From Telmatactis stephensoni (taxonomy: Eukaryota > Cnidaria > Anthozoa > Actiniaria > Isophelliidae), in assembly GCA_029948255.1 (NCBI GenBank), contig JALIZF010001702.1:434001-498000 (forward strand): a stretch of 64,000 bases of DNA. Direction: 5' to 3'. The first letter of the stretch is position 1. Every line of letters starts with the position of its first letter. The notes beneath the pieces were generated by a model. The model searched no databases. It worked only from the letters and a program-made list of their open reading frames with translations, and was not told the origin of the DNA. A program made the translations under genes and the position numbers. Of the stretch, positions 39,741-51,600 are shown piece after piece.

Positions 39741-40484
39741 ACTTACTTAGACTTTTCCTATGCCAAACTAATTTCATGAAATATCCCCAGGAACATATCA
39801 AGAATATCGTGTCTTCAACAAAGACTGGCCTGAGAATGCAAGACAATGAGATATCTGGTATCAGGTCGAGCAAACGCCCGCCATCTTGGACGGGAGAACT
39901 GGAGTAGCCTAGGGACGAGGCTAAGCAAAACCAATGTGTCCGAATCGGTTGAGCGCAGTCCAGGCCGGGTGCAATCTTATTCGAAGTGATTGGTGTAGGG
40001 TTTGTTTTTGTTACGTTGTACAGTGAGTCCTTATGACGTAGGGCAAGTGTTTAAAACACAACATTAGTAATGTAAAAACATTAAAATAAAATTACATAAC
40101 TAATAACCAAAGCTGTGCTATTATTTTGTTATAATTATAACGACATCAGTAAATAGAGCGGTTTGATTGACGCCGGTCACGTTTTGGGAAAATGGACTGC
40201 TAAACGGAAAAGAGAGGAGAGAAAGGAATAGAATAAGAGACAATCTTTCACTCAATCCTTTTACAGACTACATTACAAGCCTTAAAATCGTCCTTGTTTT
40301 GGGGGGGATAAGATAACTTATTTCAAGGAATGTGCATGTTTTTCTAAATTACGCAAAACTTGAAAGCATCAATTTAATGTAAAGAGTATATGTAGTTTTC
40401 TTCATTGAAATCTGAATTTTAAGCCAAGAAAAGTTAGAGGGCTAGAAGAGAAATAGAATCCATTAAAAAAGAAAAGAAAAGTTG

Positions 40485-40860
40485 CTGGCGCAGGCAGGAC
40501 TTGAACACGTTACCCAAAGAAATTAGTATGCTAATTTTATATAAAACCCAAAAAATCGGACCATGCATCCAGACAAGTCGCTGATTCATCGCATGTTACG
40601 TATAGGATGGAGAATTCGGCCCCTTCCGCGCTATCCGGTAGAACGCAGCGACGGCTTCGCAGTCAAAGAGGGAGGAAACAGTCGGATCCTAGGCCATAGA
40701 TGACTGAACTTTACCGCTAGGCTAACTGGTCTACTGAGGGATTTGGAGGACAAAATAACGTAGTGAATCCTGTTAATTAATTGGCTATATCTATTGATTT
40801 GCAAATTACGCGATCCCATGGCGCAGTTGGAAAATCCTTGAACTGTGAAGCAAATGAGCA
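40485..40860. repeat. Scattered tRNA-like fragments
   Basis: On the minus strand TGTTCAAGTCC near 40497-40507 resembles a B box, and TTAGCCTAGCGG near 40720 resembles an A box. On the plus strand TGGCGCAGTTGG near 40817-40828 fits an A box exactly, but no B box follows at the right distance. These look like broken pieces of tRNA-derived SINEs rather than tRNA genes. Confidence 0.3.
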
Positions 40861-41563
40861 GATGTTTTTTTCTTCCTGTCTCAAAATGAAAATTACGGTA
40901 GTTGTTGATTAAAAGAGAGAGAAAGAAAAGACAGAAACAGAAAAAGATTATGAAAGAATAAAAGAATGATGGAATATACTTCAGTTCGTAATAAATCGTT
41001 AAAATGAATAGCTGAAGGTCGGGGTTCTAGTTGATAAAACTATTATTCACCACCAAAGCTTCATTTAGAGAGAAATGCAACAATGTGACTGTAGTTTCTT
41101 AAGGAAAGTACTAGTAGCCTAAGCTAAGCGTCTATTTTCTGTGGGAAGGGAGGGGGGTTCGTTCGAACCTTCGAACCACCCCAAGCGACGGGCCTGAAAC
41201 TAATCCTTCACGATATCGAATTTTGCCTAATACAGCATATTCATTCGATTTTCTGGTCAAATATTACTGCATGCCCCACAATACAATTAAGGAACGGGCA
41301 AGTTAGACAACAACAAGTTGCAACAGTAACAACTAGCGAGACCTAGCGATGTGATTTCATAAAAATTAATGGTTAACTATTGGATAGTAATATTTAATTG
41401 TCAACCGTCAGCACCGAATTTTTTACCGTCAACCGTCAAAAAGGCAAATTTCTAACCGTGAAAGCCATACCCCTATTGAGGCCCCCTTGAACCGTAGGTA
41501 AGTCTTGGGCGACCACCACAGGAAGCCCAACTTAGGAGCGAACAACAAGTAACTTACTGCTAC

Positions 41564-41708
41564 TAGAGTGCATGCACTTAATCCGTGAAACAAACACTAC
41601 TAATTAGTAGTAAATAATGTTGATTAGACAATAGGAAACAAAGGAATTACCATAATTTAGCACTATTTTGTACTATTTATGCTTCACGGATTAAGTGTGT
41701 GTACTCTA
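41564..41708. repeat. Foldback MITE with TAGAGT termini
   Basis: Inverted ends of about 28 bases, TAGAGT...CACTTAATCCGTGAA on the left and TTCACGGATTAAGTG...ACTCTA on the right, with a few mismatches, enclose about 90 bases. An inner ACTACTAATTAGTAGT palindrome is also present. No coding capacity. Confidence 0.75.
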
Positions 41709-42046
41709 TTTACACTGGCACTGCTGATCTAAAAATTTTAGTCGCTTATCTTCACCAAGTGAAGCATACATATCACGAATGATATCTTTTTATGATATAA
41801 TAGACAAAATTAAGAAAAATAAATTAGTAATCTTATAGTAAGGTTTAGCAATCTGTTTTTTATTTTTTGTTTGTTTGTTTGCTTTTGTAAAAATGCTGAC
41901 GGATATATTAAATCTAAGTATTCTTGTTTATTGCCGCGAACGTTTTTTTTTTAAACGTTTTTTTGTTTTTGTTTTGGGTAACCTGTGTATCAAGTTTGCG
42001 CCAGCGATAGGGTTGACCAGCAGAGATGCATGAAAACGAGGCTATG

Positions 42047-42062
42047 CCACGTCGGCCATATT
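42047..42062 (+). promoter_or_regulatory. Possible COPB2 promoter motifs
   Basis: About 60-75 bases before the COPB2 ATG are CCACGTC (the reverse of GACGTGG, an ACGTG core of the type bound by XBP1/CREB3-class secretory-stress factors) and CCATATT (a YY1-like site). No TATA box is evident. Secretory-pathway genes are known targets of these factors; use here is inference from motif and position only. Confidence 0.3.
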
Positions 42063-42119
42063 GACTGGAAGGAAGAAGAAGAGATTCTTTCATCTTTTGG
42101 TCTTGATTTCTTCCTTAAA

Positions 42120-45100
42120 ATGGTAAATACAATAATTTCTTAGCCCTCTGTCCTATATTACCTTTGCTTGGCTTTTTGTTGTAAAGTCCACTTCATTTTT
42201 AGCGTTTGTTCTCTTCCGTTTAAAGACAAATTTTAACTTACATCGAATGATTAGCCGGTCAAATTTTGACGAGAATGTGTGCTAACATTTTACTTTCTTG
42301 TTTTTTTTGCAGCCTCTTCGACTGGATATAAAGGTATGCGATATATGTAAAAAGAAGATATGTAGCTATGTATTTATTGTCTATAAATTAAAAATTAACC
42401 CTGGTCTGATTCACTGCACTTACTGTACTGTGCAAGAGTATCTTTCCGAGTATCTATCTCGATTCATACTTTACTGAGAGATTTCTCTTGTTAAGTTTTT
42501 AATAAAAGATTAGGCTGTTTCTAACGAATGTCCAGCTGAGTTGACCTTCGCAACAATCCCAAGGTCAACCAATCAGAATCGAGGATTTGAAATGCTATTT
42601 TGATTAGCATTTCTTTGTACTACTTCATACCTACCAAGATAATGGATAAAATACGAAAGCCTCATTTTCTAGAATGTTGTAAATCCATTTTGCTATTATA
42701 GAAGACATAATAGAGAGTTTCACTAAAATATTTCCGAGTCTAATAAAAAAATACGAGAAATTCGCGCCTTTTCTGTTAGCGGCCACGCTGCCCAGTGGCG
42801 GGAAAAAGCATTTATTTTGACGAAACGACAGCCAAAGTCCTTCAACTTGTGAGTTTGTTTCCAACTAAACGTAAAGAAATACGACAGAAAATTACATCAT
42901 TGCTTCAATTTGCCGATCTCTTTGCTAATATGATGTTCTCTTTGAATGGACAAACAAAGTTTTGGAGCCAAGTTTGGAGGAGTAAACAACACTGAGTTTC
43001 GGTGACTGTGGATGTTTGTGGTTAGCGAGCCGAGGAGATAGTCTTGAGCAGAAATTTACTATAAATGTGAATCCGAGGCACTTGAAGTCCACAATCAAAC
43101 AAAGAAATGGTTATCGAAACTACTTATCATCATCTTGAGAAATTCTAAGTGTTTCCAAGGATGTAAGCGACGTTTTCTCTTGGCCGGCTGATTCCTGCGT
43201 TTTTACGAGAGTCGGAGCATGCATCAAGCAGACCGTTTTTGAGAAAATCTAGTCAGCGTTTCAAGGTAACGAAAATAAAACTCATTATGTATAAATTAGT
43301 TCTCATTTTTGGCGATGTTATTTCTAAAGAGATGATTTATAAATCGTTTATTTTATCAAAGCTATTTGTATGGAAGCTCAGGGCTTACGGTAGAGTTTAA
43401 TTTCAGCGAACTGAGTTACTAGTTCAAAATGGATAAATTTGCTGGTGTTTAGGACTTTTGCTTATGCTGCAACGTGGGCATGATGTACCATTAGTTGATA
43501 TTGATATACAAAAATAGATTTTCAACTGGTAATATCACAAAATGTTTTTTTATGAAAACCACAAACGATTTCACTTTCTCAAATCAGATTAGGAAATGCT
43601 AACCAAAATAGCTGACCCATAATCCTTTTCGGGGAATGCATTCAACTCAGCTGGTAGTAGACGGGGCGTAGAGAACTGTATGTAAAAGGGAGTTTTTCAG
43701 TATATTATTTATTAACTTTTAGAAAGATAGTGATTTGATAAATATTATTATGTCTATTTTGAGGAGAAATGTTTTCAGCCATCTGAAGTGTTATTTCTCC
43801 ATTGTTTTATTCTTCATGGAGGGGTCTGATGTATGAAATATCCCTCTCTTCAATGAGTGAGGAAAGAATTGATTGATTGATTGGGGATTGAACCATATGT
43901 TCCCTACATGTATACATGTAATTATGTGTTCTCAGTCTACATGATAGACAATTAATGGTCTATTCAGTGTGTTTGCTACACATGACTCATTAAACATGAC
44001 TCTGCTTGAATAAAATAATACACTTGTTACTGGGCATGGTTAACTACTAACAATCATTCCTCAACCTCAACTGGGGAATACCTTCACTAAAGTGACTATT
44101 TCTCTGGTACCATTAGAGTATCCCCCTGATGGAGGTATTATAGTGGGTAAAAAGTAATATAAAAAAATTATGAAGTAATTAACAAATATTTCTCTCCAGC
44201 GTAAATTGTCTGCCCGTTCAGACCGTGTCAAGTCTGTCGATCTTCACCCCTCAGAACCATGGATGTTGGCTAGCTTGTATAATGGCAATGTTCACATTTG
44301 GAATTTTGAATCCCAGACACTCATTAAGACATTTGAGGTCACTGATTTGCCAGGTATTATTACATTAGACTAAAATCCCCACAATAAAGAAGAGGGTCTG
44401 GTTGTTTGAGGGGTGGTTAGTGCTAAACCAAGATTAAATCTAAACTAGCACCACTTCGTGGATTTTACCGTCATCACTTTAAACTTGTGACATTAGCATG
44501 ACGAGACCTGGATTCATTCCCAAGATTTGATACAGGATATTTAGAAGAAATAGAATCTACGTTACCAGATGATTCTCCAGTAAAAATACTGTTGTACGAG
44601 TCCAATATGGCATCGTGTTCTTTTGAGTTCATTTGTACTTCATTTAGATCAATTTGAGTGTCATTAGAATCCATTTGAGTTTTGAGTTTGTGGAACGACT
44701 CGAATCGAAAGTGTTGCTCATTAACTTCTTTTAGTGTGAGTCTACCACGAACACATTTGTGTATGCGTGTATGTATTTTGAGCAGTTTCGAAGCAGCAGC
44801 AAAAGTAGCCATCTTGTTTTCGAAGCACGAGGGACGCCAAGGACAGTCAGCGGCCAACGAGTCGGTCAGCGGTTAATGCCCAGCGAGTTACGGTCAGCGG
44901 TTAATGCCCAGCGAGTTATCAAAGAAAAAAAAAAAATTCATCCTAATCGTATACCGTCATGTGATGACGGTAAAAACATATTAGATTTAATCCAGGATTA
45001 GCAATAATCTACCTTCAAACAACTGATCCCAGGATTATGATAAGGAATGTTTTCGCTGACTTAATCTTAATCATCTATTGCTGATGCTGATGGTGATGGG

Positions 45101-45556
45101 CAAGTCTCATTTTGTGCATACCTTCTGTTGCCCTGTTCAATTACAGCAATTTTGACACAGTTTTATCTTTCTGTGTTACAGTTCGAGTGTCAAAATTTGT
45201 GCCTAGGAAAAATTGGGTCCTGACTGGCTCTGTAAGTATATGGACCTTGTGCATGTGTTTTTATGTGTATTTTTTTGGGAGGCAGCATGGCCGAGTGGTC
45301 AGAGCGTTGGTCTTGCAATCTGGCGGTCCCAGGTTCGATTCCCGCTCTGGCCACTATCTGAGACTGAATTTGTTCCGATTTCGATTAGTTCAAATTCAGT
45401 TTCTCGGCCATGCTTGTAATATAGCCAACTGGTTTGCTTCCTTGCCAGTTGGGATTCTTAAACACTTTATGTTTGATTATACTTCATTTCATTTCAGTTC
45501 ATTTCAACCGCATTTGATTATATACATATAGATATTTGCGGTATATAAATCTTAAA

Positions 45557-45626
<70 letters not shown>

Positions 45627-48600
45627 TATATAATACATGTATGACATGATGAGCTTTTGTATTATGGGTTTGATAGGATGATATGATGCTGAGAGTCTTC
45701 AATTACAACACTCTAGAGAAGGTTAGTACACATGCCAGGAGTGTTTTCAAAATCAGCTGTAACATAGCATGTTGCTACTTGCTACTTACGCACATTCTTG
45801 CTAAGACTTGTTACATACACAGCTCCATCCATAAAAAATCTAAGTCAATTAGAACGTTTTTAAGGTGCATTGTCTTGTATTGATCAATAGGTGCATGGCT
45901 TTGAAGCCCATTCAGATTACCTACGCTGCATTGCTGTCCATCCAACTCAACCATATGCTCTGACTAGTAGTGGTAAGTTTTCTGCTTCATTATTGCATTT
46001 TGTGATTGATTATAATACACATTTTTACACTTATATTATATCTTTTTTACAGATGATATGCTTATCAAACTTTGGGACTGGGACAAAAAATGGCAGTGTA
46101 CTCAAGTATTTGAGGGCCACACCCATTACGTTATGCATATAGTTATTAATCCTAAGGATAATAATCAGTTTGCTAGTGCTTCATTGGACAGGACCATCAA
46201 GGTACTTTGTGGAACATTTTCCTTGACTGACTATTAGCGTTTTTACTGTTCACGAACTTTTATAATTATTATTTTTTCTTTATTTAGTGAACACTTATAA
46301 TAAACTGTTGTTTGTTTTTGTTACTAGGTCTGGCAGCTTGGTTCACCTACCCCAAATTTTACCCTTGAAGGCCATGAAAAGGTTTGTTGTCTTAACTTTT
46401 ATTGTCAGTACGTAACAGTACTGTGTAAATCTGTTAAAACTTGGGTTTAATTGCCATAACTGTACCATGTGATTTTTATTGTTTTAGTTATCCCAGGAAA
46501 TTTACTTTGCATACATTATAAATTTATTAATCTATATTTGTGTGCATATTGTTAATTTAAAGTTCTTTTACACACAGGGTGTTAATACTGTGGATTATTT
46601 CCATGGCGGAGAGAAACCATATCTGATTTCTGGTGCTGATGACAGGCTGGTCAAGATTTGGGATTATCAGGTATGTACAACTATATACAAATGTGTAGAT
46701 AGCAACAATAAGACTTTTAAAGACACTGGTCAAAGTAACAAACATACAAATTGTATAAGTGCAAGTGACAAATTTTAACTTAGTGATGTACTGCTCATTA
46801 GTCGTGCTTGTCTTCTAATACATATGTAATACTGAATCTGTTGCTTGTGCTTAATTGCTTCTCACTCACTGACAACTAACTTTTTAACGCAATCATAGAT
46901 TGTTGCAAGTCCATAGTTGTAGCTTTTAGAAAAGATTGATGGTCCTGGACCAGGAAATATGTCGCAATTTGAAAGCTCTATACTGTGAGAAGATGTCATC
47001 AGTGATATTAATATTGATTTACTTTATCCCTTTTTAGAACAAGACTTGTGTTCAAACTCTAGAAGGTCATGCTCAGAACATCTCTTGTGTTGGTTTCCAT
47101 CCAGAGCTACCTATAATTTTGACTGGATCTGAAGATGGTATGCTTTGTTCTTTAGTGTTATTTACTTCTCTCATAATTATTTTTACTCTGCCTCTTATTG
47201 GATAGCAACATTTTTTACTTAAAATTAAAAAAGGATTCTAGACCCGTTAGCCTTCTAAAAATGAATACCCCCCCTGCATTTAAGTAAACATAGTCCCTAT
47301 TTACTCGTGCCCAGGCCTTTAGGCCGGGAACGAGTTATAAACTGCAAATGTTTTTTCTTATTCTCTGTTCGTCCTGAGGAACTTCTGATTGGTTAAGAAC
47401 GTACAAACAATGCCCTTCATTCATCACCCTTGAGCGACCGCGAACGCAAGCCAGGAACTTTAGGAATGCAAGATGGTCGACGACAAAGAAAATAGCTTTC
47501 AGAGACGGGCTTTTCCTGCAGTAGAACAATGTAATTTGGAGCTTTTAACTCAAGAAATACCTATATACTTATAAGAGCTTCAGGATGGGCTGTTATTTTG
47601 AGCTTCATCTCCAATACTTTGACCAAATATCGAACTCTAAATGGAGTACTTGAAAGGAAGCGGCTCGCGATAAAGACTATTTCCTATGGGCTGGGAATCT
47701 ACGAATTTCTCATCCTGCATGTTGCTAAACAAACATACATAGGAGCAAGTCAATTATATTCCTCATTCAAGCATTCAAGAGATCTTGAGAGGTTTTTGTA
47801 GTGAATTTTAATTTAATATCCGAATGGCATGAAACTAGATTCCATTGACCTTGTATTTCGCGTTTGGTCACGTAACGTCTTTTATTCATATATATAACAT
47901 CCGAAACATGAACGAAAAATACACGATTTGTTATTGTGTCAAATATGCCGTTGTAGAAGTCTTTACAGCAAACAATTGAGATATATAGTGAAATAAGAAG
48001 TTGAATATAAAACTGGTATATTTTTGCATGTTGGAGATATCTAATACCTATGCATGATAATAGAAAGACAAAGGCACTAATAGCTGTTGACAGACAAACT
48101 GACTAATCAAGATATTTTTTAGTTTAAGTTAGCCGATTCAAAAAAGGTCATTTGTTACGGTTAGCTATTTCCCGGAATGGTGAAGAATGCGTGAAACGGC
48201 TAGGGGAAGAGTACGAACGAAGCCGGTCATTGTAGTCTCTCTTAAAAAGGGCTCCAGGGGCACGAGTGAACGCACGTGTGCGTCTAGTTACATGTACACT
48301 GCAACCTTATGGTGCAGCACCCCTAGATGTAGGTACACAGACCAATCATTTTTGCCATAGCAACCATAATTATCATCATATAAACAGAAAATTTGTTGGT
48401 CTGATAGGGGTGCCGTACCCAGAATGATTTGTCTGCATGCCAAGATTTATGGCTGCATTGCCATAAAAAGATGGTTGTCATGTAAATTAGGCTGTAATTT
48501 GATTTACTCTTTGACAATTTCATTACTTTGTTATAATCACCAGGTACTGTTCGGGTGTGGCATGCCAATACCTATCGCCTTGAGAGCACCTTAAACTATG

Positions 48601-51600
48601 GTCTTGAGAGAGTATGGTCCATGGCTATGAACAAGGGGTCTAATAATGTTGCCTTGGGGTACGATGAAGGCAGTATGATCATAAAGGTATAATAATTATT
48701 ATTACTTCTTCCCAGTACAGTGAACTCCCTTTGAAATGGACACCATTGGGACCATCCACAGATGTCCTTCATAGAGAGGTGTCCATCTTAGAAAGTAGTA
48801 ATGTGATTTGGGCAGAAAGGGACCAGAAATGGGTGTCCATTTTAGAGAGGTGTCTTTGTTGATGAGGTGTCCGTTAGATGAGAGTTCACTGTTGGCTTCT
48901 AGCTTCAAGTGGGAATTATTTTTACTGAATTGTCAATCTGAATACATAGGAGGACATGTGAATGATTTATTCATCAGTAATGGTAGTAGAATGAGCAAAA
49001 ATTGACCACAGCTAGCTCGCCAGCAAATACTGTAGGATTTTATAAAACACTGTTACAAATTGATTTTATGGTGTTTCAGCTTGGTCGAGAGGAACCCGCT
49101 ATGTCCATGGATTCAAATGGCAAGATTATCTTTGCTAAACACAGTGAAATCCAACAAGCAAATCTAAAGAATTTAGCTGGTAAGAAGTCTGGTTGCCATG
49201 CCTGCATTCATCTGATTTTGTCTGTCTTTTTCATAGTTTCTTTATTGCTTGATACTTTATCTACCTGTTTATTGTTGAGTTTATTTGTATGATATTCCTG
49301 CTGGCAAACTTTTCATTGGCAGGCTTTAATTTGAATTACATTCAGCACTTTCACTTTATTTATTTATTTATTTATTTTGATTTTTCTGTGTTTTTTGTTG
49401 TTGTTGTTGTTGTTGTTGTTGTTTGTTTGATTTCTTCCCCGATTTTTCTTTTTTTTCTTTTTTCTTTTCTTTTTTTTTAAATTACAGAAAGTTGGGTTGG
49501 GATACATGTACCTGTGTTGCCAAAAACAGGGATTGGGGGAGGGGATGGAGGAAATGTCCCTTCCCCTCCCACTAATCCCTTTTTATTAGTTATTCCAGCC
49601 CAATGCACAAGGTTCTTTCCCTTTACCTCTCAAAGAAAGGTTATTTTGCAGGCTGTTGTCTTTCAATCTGTTTAAATTAATGTTCCTTCAATGAAAACTT
49701 TCTATTCAACAAAACATGTTCTTTGTACCCAGATGATGACATCAAAGATGGTGAAAGGCTTTCTCTAGCCATCAAAGATATGGGTTCCTGTGAAATCTTC
49801 CCTCAGGCATTATCACACAACCCTAATGGTAGGTTTGTAGTAGTGTGTGGTGATGGCGAGTACATCATCTACACTGCAATGGCTTTGAGAAACAAAAGTT
49901 TTGGATCTGCACAAGAGTTTGTATGGGCATCAGACTCATCAGAGTGAGTTCATTTGTAGATGTATAGTAGAGCAGTTTACATATAAGTGTGAAACAGATC
50001 ATGCTGCGCTATAATTGTGTCATGTTATACTGTTTATAAAAACATTCGAAATTCCTTCCGTAACTGTGTCAAGCAGTGACTATGCTGTTTTTACAGTCAT
50101 ATGGAAACTGTTCTATTTTCCTTGTTATTTGTGAAATGTCAATAGTTATTAAATTTACTTAATTTTTTTGGACATTTTTTGTTAGTGGATATTTAATCTT
50201 TTGTCATTCTCTCAACTTACTAATACTTGTTAAATTCATTGTAGATATGGTATCAGAGATGGTAACAAGATTAAAATCTTTAAAAATTTCAAAGAAAAGA
50301 AGGCATTCAAGCCAGAGTATGGCTCAGAAAGTATGTTTTTTTGTTCTCATTTTCCTTCCTTTCTTCCTCATAGGTTACAGGTGCATGCTTAGATGATGCT
50401 GATCTGTGAAAAACTTATATTTTCAAAACTTAATTACATGTATCTAGTGAAGTTTCTTATTTAAATTTTAGATTTGCAAAACCATCTCATTCATTCAATT
50501 TCAATAAACAATATTTTACCTCTAATTTTTCCTTTTATTCCCATTTATTTGTAGGTATTTTTGGTGGATATCTACTTGGTGTGCGGTCATCTGGTGGTCT
50601 ATCATTCTATGATTGGGACAGCACTGAAATGATAAGAAGGATTGAAATCCAGCCCAAAAATGTAAGTCATAGAACTTTCACCAACACCTCTTTCTTAATT
50701 ACTGTGACTCTCTCTTCAGTTGCTTTCTTTCTTCCCCCCCCCCCTTTTCTCCCTCCCTCCCTCCCTCCCTCCCTCCCTCCCTCCCTCCCTCCCTCCCTTC
50801 CTTCCTTCCTCCCTTCCTTCCTTTTATAATTTTGCAGCCTGTGTCTAGCATAGAGTGTTTTTTAACCATGTGTTTCTTTGTTGTATCTCTTGTTTTCAGA
50901 TATTCTGGTCAGATAGTGGAGAGCTATGCTGTATAAGCACAGATGAATCATTCTTCATACTCAAATACAGTGCAGACAATGTTGCTAGAGCTTTAGAGAA
51001 CCGTGAAGAAGTTACAGAAGATGGTGTGGAGGATGCTTTTGATGTGCAAGGAGAGATAGAAGAAATTGTTAAAACTGGTTTATGGGTTGGAGATTGTTTT
51101 ATCTACACCAACTCAGGTGGGAGACAACTCCTTTTATATGGGTGTCATGGCTGGTAGAAGTAACAGCACTCAACCCAGTTTGATCACAACTTGAAGCATG
51201 TTTGTATATGCTGTTTGATGTGGTGTTGTTAGCTTGTACATGAAGGGTTATTCTTTGGTTGTCTGGGTTTTCCAAAAATCTTTTGTACTGTATATGTACA
51301 TGAACATGTCGCAACCAAATATCACTTCTTGTGTTATGGTGCTGTTGTTGCAAATGTGAACAGATGCTTGCAATGGATGCTCTTCTTTTCGTGAAGGGGA
51401 TGAGAGGAAAACCATGGCTTGCAGAGTACCTTGTGCACTGTAAAATGATTCATCCATGAAAGACAAGACTGTACACTTGCTGGTCTTTGATAACCTGACA
51501 AATAAATCTAATTATGTTTTTACTTTACAGTCAACAGACTCAACTATTTTGTTGGTGGAGAAATTGTAACTATTGCCCATTTAGACAGGTATAGATTGAC

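Larger units (their letters stand above)
44420..45003. mobile_element. Element with terminal inverted repeats inside COPB2 intron 3
   Basis: The left end TGCTAAACCAAGATTAAATCTAA mirrors the right end as TGCTAATCCTGGATTAAATCTAA. Inside these, TTTTACCGTCATCAC (left, about 44464-44478) is mirrored by GTGATGACGGTAAAA (about 44969-44984). Between them is a 127-codon open frame on the minus strand. The size (about 580 bp) and the ends fit a non-autonomous DNA transposon that carries a piece of gene sequence. Target duplications were not identified. Confidence 0.55.

Noticed and set aside
45281..45356. tRNA gene (Ser/Leu-like)
   Set aside because: A and B boxes are good, but the acceptor stem does not pair, and a SINE body with an ATT tail follows.
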